Assembly (NCBI RefSeq): GCF_000936425.1
Contig: NZ_AVFK01000004.1
Span: forward strand, 1-64,000
Direction: 5' to 3'
DNA length: 64,000 bases
DNA from: Skermanella aerolata KACC 11604
GTDB taxonomy: Bacteria > Pseudomonadota > Alphaproteobacteria > Azospirillales > Azospirillaceae
The position numbers and the translations under genes are program-made. The notes under the pieces were generated by a model. The model made no database searches. It saw nothing but the letters and a program-made list of their open reading frames with translations, and was not told the origin of the DNA. Positions 9,141 through 17,155 of the stretch are shown here, piece after piece (within the stretch, counting starts at the first letter, position 1; every line of letters starts with the position of its first letter).

Positions 9141-9416
9141 TTACGGGCTGTTCGCCAGTGGCCCGGACCCTGCCTGTTTGGGCAGGTCGGCGCGCATGGA
9201 CGCGAGCGAGTTCTTCGAGCTCCACAGCAGTTCGGCACTCGATCCCTGTATTTTCAGCAATACGTTGATGGCTTGCTTCGGCTTCGCCAGTTGTTCGGCT
9301 GCTTCGATGGCATCGGCAACAGCGTCGCGCCGGCTCAAATAGGGGCCATGCGACTCGTTGCCTTCATCCACAAACCATTTATCCATGCGGCAAGTAACGT
9401 AAAACTCCCTCGCCAC
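9141..9416 (-). CDS. DUF2188-like small protein
   Basis: A 91-residue protein starting at GTG 9416, which has AAGGAGG six bases upstream; the longer open frame reaching 10013 is only antisense to the ATPase gene. The pattern FYVTCRMDKWFVDEG then LSRRDAVADAIEAAEQLAK resembles the DUF2188 fold (a tryptophan strand followed by a helix rich in alanine) found in small proteins of unknown function. It is convergent with the opgC-like gene, with 22 bases between stops. Confidence 0.6.
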   Translation of the reverse strand: MAREFYVTCRMDKWFVDEGNESHGPYLSRRDAVADAIEAAEQLAKPKQAINVLLKIQGSSAELLWSSKNSLASMRADLPKQAGSGPLANSP

Positions 9417-9615
9417 GGCTTCCTCCTTCTTCTGTTCCACAGTCTTTTGTCCGCCGGACTGTAGCCGATCGGGAAGGAGACGAAAATAACGAATCGAACA
9501 AATAGTGAACGACAAAATACGTCTGACGTGATAGGGTCCGGTCAGGAAGGCTCGCTTTGCTGGTCCGGCCAGCCGTGAAGCAGGGCTGTGGCACCGAACA
9601 TCAGAGACTTTTCCC

Positions 9616-10593
9616 ATGGCGTTCAAACGAGTCGACAAAGATATCCTTCCCCCAAGACGCTGGGCGTTGAAGGGCCGGTACGGCGATGGCAAGTCGACTT
9701 TCATCCTGGCAATGCAGCAGCCGGCGCTGATCGTGGACGCGGACGGACGCCGCCACGAACTCAAGGGCGGGGAACTGTACGAGCTGAGCGAGGAACCGGC
9801 GGATAACCGGTCGGTCGAGCGCATCCAGGATCTCCTGGACCGGAACATGCCGGGATCCGGCATCAAGACGATCGCGATCGACAGCATCACGTCGCTGATC
9901 GGCAGTTCGATCGCGCGCGCAATGCTGGACAACGCGGCCGATCGCAACAGGAACAAGAACCAGGCTTGGGTGGACAAGGCCGAGAAGATGCGGCTGCTCC
10001 AGGACTCCGTCACGGCGCACGGAACTCACGTCCTATGGGTCTGGCACCTCGAGGACGCGCAGCTCAATGGCCAGACCCATATCCGCGAAACGCTGCCGGA
10101 AACCGAGCGCGAGCGCCTGTTCCGGTCGCTCAACGCATCGCTCCGCATCGTGCGCGAAAAGGACCGGCGCGGCATCCTGGTGGAATGGTCGCGCGAGGGG
10201 CCGTCCGGCATGGTGATCTGGGACGAGCAGGGCCACTGGAAAGGCGTGCCGGAGCGCATCGAAGCCGCACTCTACGGACAGGGAGGCGGCGTCAGGCCGA
10301 CACCGCCGAAAGCGGTGGCGATGGAGCCCTCCGCTTCGGTAACCGATGCGGCGGCCGGCGCTCCGCAGGCTGATGCCGCACGAGGTCCGCAGGACAACGT
10401 GCTGACATTCTACAGCCCTACGGAAGCCGTAGCCTGGGCGGTGGAGCAGGGCGCCTTCACCGACACGTTCGAGGCGGAAATCGCTTACGAACAATTGAGG
10501 GGCGAGATGAAGCCCCGCAATGCCAAGGAAATGTATATCGCGTGGATCGGGTTCGTCAGGAAACAGAAGCCGCAGCAGCGACGGCGGGCATAG
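9616..10593 (+). CDS. Lone RecA-like P-loop ATPase (Sak4/AAA_24 type)
   Basis: A 325-residue ATPase. Walker A is GRYGDGKST near residues 20-28 and Walker B is IKTIAIDSIT near residues 87-96, with a further HVLWVWHLED strand. This compact layout is that of phage-encoded RecA-like single-strand annealing or recombination ATPases (Sak4/AAA_24). Residues 225-265 form a low-complexity linker and the C-terminal 60 residues (VLTFYSPTEAVAWAVEQGAF) form a separate helical module. No other phage genes flank it, so it is either a domesticated remnant or a small stand-alone system. The family call is from motif pattern and size only. Confidence 0.65.
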   Translation: MAFKRVDKDILPPRRWALKGRYGDGKSTFILAMQQPALIVDADGRRHELKGGELYELSEEPADNRSVERIQDLLDRNMPGSGIKTIAIDSITSLIGSSIARAMLDNAADRNRNKNQAWVDKAEKMRLLQDSVTAHGTHVLWVWHLEDAQLNGQTHIRETLPETERERLFRSLNASLRIVREKDRRGILVEWSREGPSGMVIWDEQGHWKGVPERIEAALYGQGGGVRPTPPKAVAMEPSASVTDAAAGAPQADAARGPQDNVLTFYSPTEAVAWAVEQGAFTDTFEAEIAYEQLRGEMKPRNAKEMYIAWIGFVRKQKPQQRRRA

Positions 10594-10667
10594 ATCGGCA
10601 GGAGACAGCCGGTCGGAATAGTCGTGATCCCGAGACCCTGAACCTGGGGCCGAGTGATCGGTTACGC

Positions 10668-11648
10668 TCAGCCCCGGCTGTTCAGCAAGTGGATGCTGAA
10701 GAGGCGTGCATCGTCGGTCCAGGTAGCGTCGGCAGACCAGCCGGCGACATGGGCCAGCTTGCGAAACTCGTCGGCCGAATACTTGTATGAGTCTTCGGTA
10801 TGGATCGTTTCGCCTTCCTCGAACCTGAAAGGAACGCCGGCGACCAGCACTGTCTGGTCCCGTACGCTTTTCAGATGCATCTCTATGCGGCCCACGTCGT
10901 CGTTGTAGAAGGCCAGATGCGTGAAGCCATCAAGGTCGAAGGTGCCGTCCAACTCGCGATTGATCCGTTCGAGCAGGTTGAGGTTGAAGGCGGCGGTCAC
11001 GCCGGCGGCATCGTTATACGCCGCTTCCAGCCGTTCCTTGGGTTTCTTGAGATCGACGCCGATCAATAGCCGGCTGCCGGCGCCCAACCGCCGGGCGAGA
11101 CGCGCCAGGAAGGACTGGGCTTCCACCGGGTGGAAGTTCCCGATGGTCGAGCCGGGGAAGAACGCGAGGGTGCGGTCGGCTCCGCCCTCCACCGATACCG
11201 GAAATCCCTGGACATAGTCGGCGAAGATGGGGGTGACCTTCAGGCCGGGATAGTCGGCCGCGAGGCGAGCCGCCGAAACCTGCAAGTGCTCCCGGGAGAT
11301 ATCGACGGGGATGTAAGCCTTGGGGTGGTCGAGCCTGTCCAGCAGGAGGCGGACCTTGGTGCTCGATCCGCTGCCGAGTTCCAGCAGGGTGATGCCCGGG
11401 CCTACCTGCGCCGCGATATCACCGGCATGATCGGCGAGCAAAGCGGTTTCGGTCCGGGTCGGGTAGTACTCGTCGAGTTCGCAGATCTCGTCGAAGAGCT
11501 TCGAGCCGCGCTCATCGTAGAAATATTTGGCGGGCAGGGTCTTTTCCGCCAACCCCAAGCCATCGAGAACATCTTCAAGAAACCCGGCATCCAGCTTGGC
11601 CGGGGATTGCGCGACCGTGACCGGGCGCGGAGCTGTCGCATTCCTCAA
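10668..11648 (-). CDS. egtD: L-histidine N-alpha-methyltransferase (ergothioneine biosynthesis)
   Basis: A 326-residue SAM-dependent enzyme that trimethylates histidine to hercynine, the first step to ergothioneine. It has KYFYDERGSKLFDEICELDEYYPTRTE at residues about 36-62, a motif I LLELGSGSSTKVRLLLD, the FFPGSTIGNF segment and the C-terminal substrate segment IHTEDSYKYS. The best start is TTG 11648 (then RNATAPRP), which has AGGGGAG six bases upstream. No egtB (sulfoxide synthase) gene is adjacent, although the two are commonly neighbours, so egtB must lie elsewhere or be absent. The upstream GNAT gene is 29 bases away on the same strand. Confidence 0.93.
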   Translation of the reverse strand: MRNATAPRPVTVAQSPAKLDAGFLEDVLDGLGLAEKTLPAKYFYDERGSKLFDEICELDEYYPTRTETALLADHAGDIAAQVGPGITLLELGSGSSTKVRLLLDRLDHPKAYIPVDISREHLQVSAARLAADYPGLKVTPIFADYVQGFPVSVEGGADRTLAFFPGSTIGNFHPVEAQSFLARLARRLGAGSRLLIGVDLKKPKERLEAAYNDAAGVTAAFNLNLLERINRELDGTFDLDGFTHLAFYNDDVGRIEMHLKSVRDQTVLVAGVPFRFEEGETIHTEDSYKYSADEFRKLAHVAGWSADATWTDDARLFSIHLLNSRG

Positions 11649-11677
11649 CGTTTTCTCCCCTTGTCCTATGCGGATCT

Positions 11678-11983
11678 TTATTCGTTCCCGGCCACGGGCT
11701 GGATGATGTCCTGGTACTCGGGGTGCCTCGCGACATACTCCCGGACGAAGGGGCATCGCGGCACGACCTTCAAATCCCGGCGGCGTGCGTCTTCCAGCGC
11801 GCCCTTCACCAGTCTCGATCCGACGCCCTTGCCCGCCATGGATTCCGGCACCTTGGTATGCACGAAGGCAACGGCATCGCCTTCACCGACATGGTCGATG
11901 AAGGCAACATCGTCACCTACCGTCAACTCGTAACGGCTGAGTGCTGCGTTGTCGGTGACGGTGCCGGACGGAGAGTCGGGCAT
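11678..11983 (-). CDS. Small GNAT-type N-acetyltransferase (COG2388/YidJ-like)
   Basis: A 101-residue protein with the abbreviated GNAT fold: FIDHVGEGDAVAFVHTKVPESMAGKGVGSRLVKGALEDARRR covers the acetyl-CoA loop, here as GKGVGSRL, then VVPRCPFVREYVARHPEYQD, the conserved C-terminal pattern of this short family. The substrate is unknown; relatives include plant and bacterial Gcn5-like mini acetyltransferases. It lies 29 bases upstream of egtD on the same strand and is probably co-transcribed with it. Confidence 0.85.
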   Translation of the reverse strand: MPDSPSGTVTDNAALSRYELTVGDDVAFIDHVGEGDAVAFVHTKVPESMAGKGVGSRLVKGALEDARRRDLKVVPRCPFVREYVARHPEYQDIIQPVAGNE

Positions 11984-12176
11984 GGAGGAATCCCCCTGAA
12001 CGATCGGTTACATCGGTATCCGAGTACGAACAGGACAGCAGGGATTTGGTTCTGCCGTTAATCCGGTATTTCCGTGCAGGGAACGTTGGGGAGCGCCTAA
12101 GGAATGCCCCTGCGCAAGGCTGCGCCAAGGGCTTCCTATCCAACTGCGGATTGATCGGCTGTTCTGGAGGCCGTTC

Positions 12177-13199
12177 TCAGTGCTTGGGATCTTCGAATAC
12201 CGCGTCCAGCGGCTTGCCGTCGACGATGGCATCGATCCAGTTGTCGATGTCGGCAACCGGTGCCGAGGACACCTTAAGTTCGATGGTTTCGGGAACCTCC
12301 CCGAACCGCCGGCGGAGCATCCGCATCAGCGTTTCGGTCTTGGCTTGCGCGTGGCCCTGAACGAGCCCTTTGGCAACACCTTCCGCCACAAAGACATCTG
12401 CGATCGTCGGCATAACGTCGTCCTCCTGCCCCGGTATCATACGTCCCAGTACGGTTCTGAGGCGACCCAGCTGCGCGGCGTCGCTCGTCCCGAAAAGATA
12501 TCTGACCACGATACGGACGATGGACAAGCCGACCACCGCCGCCGCTCCCAGCAACCGGTCCAGCGTGACTTCCGGATCGTCGTCGCGGGCCGCGTATTTC
12601 AGCACCAGCAGGCCCGCCTGAAGCTCCGGATGACCAGACAGCTCCTCATCGGGAATCGTCGTCAGATCGACCAGAGTATAGCTGAAATCGAGCAAACCCT
12701 CGCCTACCATCTCGGCCGGCAATCCATATGCCGCACCGAGGCTGGTTGGCAGCGACCAGCGGTCGATGCCGTGGTACAGGATGACCGCGAACACCGGGAC
12801 GGGGACGATCCAGACCGTTCCGTCCGGATTGATGCGCCGCTGGGCGTTGCTAGATGCGACGCCGGTCAGATATCCCAGCACCTGCACGATGGCGTCCGCT
12901 TCGGGAGAGCTTTTGTGCTCGACCAGGGTCCAGATCAGGAAAGGCCGCCCTTCCCGGGTCGCAAGGCTGTAGATGCGGTCGCCGCGAAGTTCCGCCAGCG
13001 TCGGATCGACGAAGCTCTCCGACCGGTCGATCGCCGGTTCCGCCGAGAGTTGCGCCGCGGCGGCGGCCGGCAATCGCTCCCGCAGGAAGGCGTCTGCGAT
13101 GCCGGGCTGGTCGAGCAGCGTCTTTGCGAACTGATCGTGACGACGGATCAGCCGACGGTCGCCCGAAGCGCCGCCGACTGCCTCGATCGGTGCTGACAT
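12177..13199 (-). CDS. Rpn/YhgA-like family nuclease (putative recombination-promoting)
   Basis: A 340-residue member of the Rpn (RpnA-E, formerly transposase_31) family. It starts HDQFAKTLLDQPGIADAFLRERLP, the standard N-terminus, followed by FVDPTLAELRGDRIYSL and FLIWTLVEHKSSPEADA, which give the D and E-x-K residues of the PD-(D/E)XK nuclease core, then AVILYHG. The C-terminal third (MLRRRFGEVP) is the helical tail seen in many members. Family enzymes promote RecA-independent recombination in E. coli and some homologues are linked to phage defence. It stands as a single gene. Confidence 0.88.
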   Translation of the reverse strand: MSAPIEAVGGASGDRRLIRRHDQFAKTLLDQPGIADAFLRERLPAAAAAQLSAEPAIDRSESFVDPTLAELRGDRIYSLATREGRPFLIWTLVEHKSSPEADAIVQVLGYLTGVASSNAQRRINPDGTVWIVPVPVFAVILYHGIDRWSLPTSLGAAYGLPAEMVGEGLLDFSYTLVDLTTIPDEELSGHPELQAGLLVLKYAARDDDPEVTLDRLLGAAAVVGLSIVRIVVRYLFGTSDAAQLGRLRTVLGRMIPGQEDDVMPTIADVFVAEGVAKGLVQGHAQAKTETLMRMLRRRFGEVPETIELKVSSAPVADIDNWIDAIVDGKPLDAVFEDPKH

Positions 13200-13303
13200 G
13201 GTTGCGCCGCCTTAGACTTTTATCGGGCAGACGTTATATCAGCCTGCAAGATGCACGCAACCGTATGCCTGCCCTGTCTCTCACCGACGGTCTTCCCGCG
13301 TCG

Positions 13304-14746
13304 TCACGCCGCAGGCAGGATCTTTCCCGGATTGAGGATATCCTTCGGATCGAGCGCCTGCTTGATCATGCGCATGAAGCGGACGCCGTCGCCGTGTTCC
13401 AGGTTCATGAACTTTGCCTTGCCGTAGCCGACGCCGTGCTCGCCGGTGCAGGTGCCGTCCAAGGCTATGGCGCGGCGGACCAGACGCTCGTTGAGGATCT
13501 CCGCTTCGGCCAGTTCGGCGGCACTGGTCGGGTCGATGCACAAGCCCAGATGGAAGTTGCCGTCGCCGACATGGCCGACCGTGGCGATGAAGAACGATGC
13601 CGCCTCAAGGTCCGGCTGGGTCTCGGTCATGACCTGGGTCAGCGCCGAGATCGGCACGCAGACATCGGTGCTCCAGACGCGGGCGTTCGGCCGCATGCCT
13701 TGGATCGCGTAGTGGATGTTGTGCCGGGCGCGCCAGAGTTGGGCGCGGGCTTCCGGGTCGGATGCCCACTGGAAGCCCGAGGCGCCGTTGTCCGCGACGA
13801 TCTCCTTGACCAGTTCGGCCTGTTCCGCGACCGAAGCCTCGCTGCCGTGGAACTCGAAGAACAGCGTCGGCACCTCGTCCAGGGTGAGGCCGGAATGCTT
13901 GTTGGTGGCGCGCATGGCGTTGCTGTCTAGGAACTCGACGCGGGCGACCGGGATGCCGAACTGGATGATCGTGGTGACGGCGGCGACCGCCGATCCCATG
14001 TCGGGGAAGGAGCAGACGGCCGATGCCATCGCTTCCGGCACGCCGTAGAGCCGGATCGTGACCTCGGTGATGATGCCGAGCGTGCCTTCCGATCCGACGA
14101 TCAGCCGGGTCAGGTCGTACCCGGCGGAGGATTTCCGGGCACGGCTGGATGTCCGGATTATGCTGCCGTCGGCCATCACCACGGTCAGCGAGATGACGTT
14201 CTCGCGCATCGTGCCGTAGCGTACCGCATTGGTGCCGGAAGCACGGGTCGCCGCCATGCCGCCGATCGTGCACTCGGCGCCGGGATCGACCGGGAAGAAC
14301 AGCCCCGTGTCGCGCAGATGCGCATTGAGCTGCTGGCGCGTGACGCCCGCTTCCACCGTGCAGTCGAGGTCGCCAGGCCGGACGGCGACGATCCGGGTCA
14401 TGCCGCCGACGTCGATGCAGATGCCGCCCCGGCGTGCCGCCACATGGCCCTCGAGCGAGGTGCCGGCTCCGAACGCCACGACCGGCGTGTCGAACTTGGC
14501 GCAGAGCTTGACGATGCCCGAGACCTCGTCGGTCGAGAGCGCTCGGCACACCGCCTGCGGCGGCTGGATGGCGTGGTAGGACTCTCCCCGGCCATGGTGC
14601 TCGCGGTCGGCCGGAGCGGTCGAGAAACGCTCGCCGAGAAGGTCGCGGAGACCCGCGACCAATGCGGGGTTCAGTTCCGACGGCGTCGCCGCGATGGCGT
14701 CAGGCGGCGTGTCGGCTGGAAATTCGGCTTTCAACTGCGCTTCCAT
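13304..14746 (-). CDS. FAD-binding D-lactate/glycolate-type dehydrogenase
   Basis: A 480-residue flavoprotein of the GlcD/Dld family. The N-terminal PCMH FAD domain carries VVAFGAGTSLEGHVAARRGG and DPGAECTIGGMAATRASGTNAVRYG; the C-terminal cap has VGHVGDGNFHLGLCIDP and GTCTGEHGVGYGK, the His-containing metal/substrate motifs of cytochrome-linked D-lactate dehydrogenases. It would oxidise a 2-hydroxyacid and feed electrons to the respiratory chain. It is followed after 46 bases by remnants of a lyase and a dehydrogenase gene, and faces the GntR regulator, so it is probably the surviving part of a 2-hydroxyacid catabolic operon. Confidence 0.9.
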   Translation of the reverse strand: MEAQLKAEFPADTPPDAIAATPSELNPALVAGLRDLLGERFSTAPADREHHGRGESYHAIQPPQAVCRALSTDEVSGIVKLCAKFDTPVVAFGAGTSLEGHVAARRGGICIDVGGMTRIVAVRPGDLDCTVEAGVTRQQLNAHLRDTGLFFPVDPGAECTIGGMAATRASGTNAVRYGTMRENVISLTVVMADGSIIRTSSRARKSSAGYDLTRLIVGSEGTLGIITEVTIRLYGVPEAMASAVCSFPDMGSAVAAVTTIIQFGIPVARVEFLDSNAMRATNKHSGLTLDEVPTLFFEFHGSEASVAEQAELVKEIVADNGASGFQWASDPEARAQLWRARHNIHYAIQGMRPNARVWSTDVCVPISALTQVMTETQPDLEAASFFIATVGHVGDGNFHLGLCIDPTSAAELAEAEILNERLVRRAIALDGTCTGEHGVGYGKAKFMNLEHGDGVRFMRMIKQALDPKDILNPGKILPAA

Positions 14747-14792
14747 GTCTCCCTCCCGGAGTTCGTTTCTTCACTGCGATGTCGCGGAAGGC

Positions 14793-15068
14793 TCAGCCGC
14801 CGAAGCGGTCGGCCCAGTTCTGGTGGAACGGCAGGTCCACGACGCCGGAGAACTCGGCATAGCTTACCATATCGGATTTCCGCCTTTTCGGAGTCCCCGT
14901 TCGCTTCAGCTCCTCCAGCGTATCGCCCACCGCCTTGACGGCGGTAAAAATGGCGCTGACGGCATAGAACACGACGTCGAAGCCCATCTCCTGCAAGTCC
15001 GAGGCGGTCAGGCCGGTCGTCTCGTTGCCGTCCACGACGGAGACCACCTTGGGGCCGATTATCAGCAT
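14793..15068 (-). pseudogene. C-terminal remnant of an isocitrate lyase/PEP mutase family protein
   Basis: The 91-residue frame matches only the last third of the isocitrate lyase/PEP phosphomutase family: LQEMGFDVVFYAVSAIFTAVKAVGDTLEELKRTGT is the conserved alpha-beta segment and MVSYAEFSGVVDLP the usual C-terminal segment. Full family members have about 290 residues, and the catalytic barrel with KKCGH-type active site is missing. Its 5' end abuts an SDR remnant in another frame at 15062-15068, so a deletion appears to have removed the rest. Product function is not expected. Confidence 0.75.
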
Positions 15069-15220
15069 ATCGTCGCTGTCTTGCGCAGCCGACCTTCGTC
15101 GATGTCCCAGACGGCGGCGCGTCCGCCGTGTTCAATGACCGTATCGACGATACCGCGGCCGATGCCGGATGCTCCGCCCGTGACGATGACGCAGGTCCCA
15201 TCGAGGTCCAGGGCGGTCAA
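15062..15220 (-). pseudogene. N-terminal remnant of a short-chain dehydrogenase (SDR)
   Basis: From TTG 15220 (AGGAGG five bases upstream) the frame encodes 52 residues, including CVIVTGGASGIGRGIVDTV, the glycine-rich NAD(P) motif of SDR enzymes, and AAVWDIDEGRLRK at the end of beta-2. It then stops, where a complete SDR needs about 200 more residues with the YxxxK active site. The ribosome site and start are intact, so a truncated peptide could still be made. It meets the lyase remnant within seven bases. Confidence 0.75.
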
Positions 15221-15388
15221 CGTTTCCTCCTGGTTTTGCTTGTTTCCAAATCTAGGATACATGATCTTATGTTCTAGTGGCAAGGCACGTATCATGGACA
15301 CCAAGGTGTGGAGAGATGAGTAAACTTGTCTTCGAAACCTATATGGACGGAAACTGACGACAGGAACGGCACGGAAGGGGACGGCGGG

Positions 15389-16129
15389 ATGACGATGGCA
15401 GCAGAGGCGCGGAAACCACCCTCCATGGCGCTCCAGGTGGCCGACCGCATCCGCAACGCCATCATCCTGGCGGAGTTCGACCTGGGCGAGGCGCTGTCGG
15501 AAGACAGCCTCGCCGCCGCGATGGGGATCAGCCGCACGCCGGTCCGCGAGGCGTTGCGGCTGTTGCAGACCGAAGGTCTGGTCACCGTCGTACCCAAGTC
15601 CGGCACCTTCGTCTTCAATCCGGTCGAGGACGACATCGTCGAACTGTGCGAGTTCCGCGTGATGCTGGAAGTCAGGGCGGCCACCCTGGCGCTGCGCCGC
15701 GCCGCGCCTGAAACGCTGGCATCGTTGCTGGCCGCCATGGCGGAGATGGCCGATGCGCGGCAACGCGGAGACATGCGCCTGTACGGCAAGGCCGACATGG
15801 CTTTCCACCTGTCGTTCCTCGACCATTGCGGCAACCGCTACCTGAGCCACGCCTATTCCATGATCCTGGGCCGCGTTTCGGCGCTGCGGACCCATCTGGC
15901 CTTCCTGACCAAGGGCGACCCGAACCGCTCCTTTGCCGACCACGAGCGGATCGTCGGGATCTTCGAACGCGGAGACGATGCCGCCTTGCCGGAGATCCTG
16001 GACCGGCATATCCTGCGCACACGGGAGAACTACGTCGAGGCGCTGGCGGAGCGCACTCGGGCGGCGCGGAATACCGGCGGCCGATCCGACTATATCCGGC
16101 GCAAGCTCGGCATGGCCTATCCGGTGTAG
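15389..16129 (+). CDS. GntR family transcriptional regulator (FadR/FCD type)
   Basis: A 246-residue regulator. The N-terminal winged helix-turn-helix has LQVADRIRNAIILAEFDLGEALSEDSLAAAMGISRTPVREALRLL, the standard GntR DNA-binding domain. The C-terminal all-helical FCD ligand domain has FRVMLEVRAATLALRRA, DMAFHLSFLDHCGN and a final HERIVGIFERGD, supplying the metal/ligand histidines. ATG 15389 has AAGGGG upstream and is preferred to the TTG at 15326. It is divergent from the SDR-lyase remnants and the FAD dehydrogenase, which are its likely targets; FCD regulators often sense 2-hydroxyacids or dicarboxylates. Confidence 0.9.
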   Translation: MTMAAEARKPPSMALQVADRIRNAIILAEFDLGEALSEDSLAAAMGISRTPVREALRLLQTEGLVTVVPKSGTFVFNPVEDDIVELCEFRVMLEVRAATLALRRAAPETLASLLAAMAEMADARQRGDMRLYGKADMAFHLSFLDHCGNRYLSHAYSMILGRVSALRTHLAFLTKGDPNRSFADHERIVGIFERGDDAALPEILDRHILRTRENYVEALAERTRAARNTGGRSDYIRRKLGMAYPV

Positions 16130-16176
16130 TTTGGCACGACAGGGCCCGCCGGGATCATTCTGATAGGACAAGCTCC

Positions 16177-16815
16177 ATGTATCGGCCACCCCATTTCCGG
16201 GAAGACCGGCTCGACGTTCAGCACGATCTCATCAGGTCCCATCCGCTAGGCCTGCTGATCACCTCGGGTCCCGGCGGCCTTATGGCCAACCCGATCCCGT
16301 TCCTGATCGAATCCTCCGCATCGGAGCGCGGCACGCTGCTCTGCCACATGGCGCGCGCCAATCCGCAGTGGCGGGAACTGGCGGCGGTCCCGGAATGCCT
16401 CGTGGTTTTCCAAGGACCGCAGGACTACGTGACGCCGTCCTGGTATGCGACCAAGCGGGAGACTGGGAAGGTCGTGCCGACCTGGAACTACGCGACGGTC
16501 CATGCCTGGGGAAAGCCCGCCGTAATTGACGATGCCGACTGGCTGCGGCGGCAGATCGAGAGCCTTACGCAGGCACGGGAAGCCTCGAGGCCGGAGCCGT
16601 GGCAGGTTGACGATGCGCCCGCCGCTTTCGTGGCGGCACAGATCAAGGGCATCATCGGCGTCGAGATCCCGATCTGCCGGATCGAGGGCAAGTGGAAGGT
16701 CAGCCAGAACCGGCCCGAACCCGACCGGGCCGGGGTCGCCGCCGGCTACCGGGAGCAGGGCGACGCCGGCATTCCCATGGCCGATCTCGTCGTCGAACGG
16801 GGAAAGCCGGGGTGA
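16177..16815 (+). CDS. FMN-binding PaiB family protein
   Basis: A 212-residue PaiB-type protein. It starts MYRPPHFREDRLDVQHDLIRS and has GLMANPIPFLIE, HMARANPQWRE, FQGPQDYVTPSWYATK and VVPTWNYATVHAWG, all conserved in the family, which adopts a split-barrel flavin-binding fold. In Bacillus PaiB represses sporulation and protease genes; in proteobacteria the role is unclear. It follows the GntR gene by 47 bases and may share its transcript. Confidence 0.9.
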   Translation: MYRPPHFREDRLDVQHDLIRSHPLGLLITSGPGGLMANPIPFLIESSASERGTLLCHMARANPQWRELAAVPECLVVFQGPQDYVTPSWYATKRETGKVVPTWNYATVHAWGKPAVIDDADWLRRQIESLTQAREASRPEPWQVDDAPAAFVAAQIKGIIGVEIPICRIEGKWKVSQNRPEPDRAGVAAGYREQGDAGIPMADLVVERGKPG

Positions 16816-16845
16816 TCCTGGCGACATCTCCCCGTTTGGGGCTAC

Positions 16846-16866
16846 GCGTGGTTAACGGCTCGGCAA
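16846..16866 (+). repeat. 21-bp direct repeat, left copy
   Basis: A 21-bp sequence with core GTGGTTAACGGCTCGGCAA is repeated exactly at 17064-17084, 218 bases away. The two copies bracket the 137-bp palindromic element, and the bases just after each copy (GCAATGCCG and GCATTGCCG) are also similar, so the repeated unit is longer but diverged. Confidence 0.8.
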
Positions 16867-16886
16867 TCTGCAATGCCGTTGGCACG

Positions 16887-17023
16887 ATACCAGGAGCCGA
16901 AGAGTTTGACCGGCGGTAGGCAAGTGTTGGGCCACGGCCCAACCTACGAAGCAGGAGCCTGTAGGTTGGGCCGTGGCCCAACAAACACTCTCCACAAAGG
17001 CCAAAGTCTTCGGCCCCTGGTAT
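16887..17023 (+). repeat. 137-bp nested-palindrome element, copy A
   Basis: The element starts ATACCAGG and ends CCTGGTAT, with imperfect terminal inverted repeats of about 25 bp. At its centre is a perfect 23-bp inverted repeat (16925-16947 with 16961-16983) around a 13-base loop. Each central arm contains GTTGGGCC and GGCCCAAC and is itself nearly palindromic. A second copy of exactly the same length is at 41198-41334. No coding potential and no clear target duplication were seen. It looks like a MITE- or REP-type noncoding mobile unit. The surrounding 16816-17155 stretch holds no gene. Confidence 0.85.
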
Positions 17024-17063
17024 AGCCAGCGCCTATGGAGTATCCCCGTCTTGCTGGACGCAT

Positions 17064-17084
17064 GCGTGGTTAACGGCTCGGCAA
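17064..17084 (+). repeat. 21-bp direct repeat, right copy
   Basis: Exact copy of the 21 bases at 16846-16866, in the same orientation, between the palindromic element and the SH3 lipoprotein gene. It could be a duplication made during insertion of a larger unit or an unrelated short repeat family. Confidence 0.8.
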
Positions 17085-17155
17085 GGCATTGCCGCTAGGT
17101 TCGGTGCAAACGGCCGGCCGCAGTGCCGGTCAGCTTAGACGAAGGTACCGATGCC

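Noticed and set aside
9417-10029. Longer minus-strand frames over the RecA-like ATPase
   Set aside because: Only the 91-residue part from GTG 9416 has a ribosome site and a family-like pattern; the rest is antisense.
12180-13196. 338-residue frame opposite the Rpn gene
   Set aside because: It has a composition typical of antisense DNA, while the minus-strand frame has the nuclease motifs.
16887-17023. A CRISPR array or an insertion sequence
   Set aside because: There is only one repeat unit per locus, no spacers and no transposase frame; the structure is a nested palindrome.
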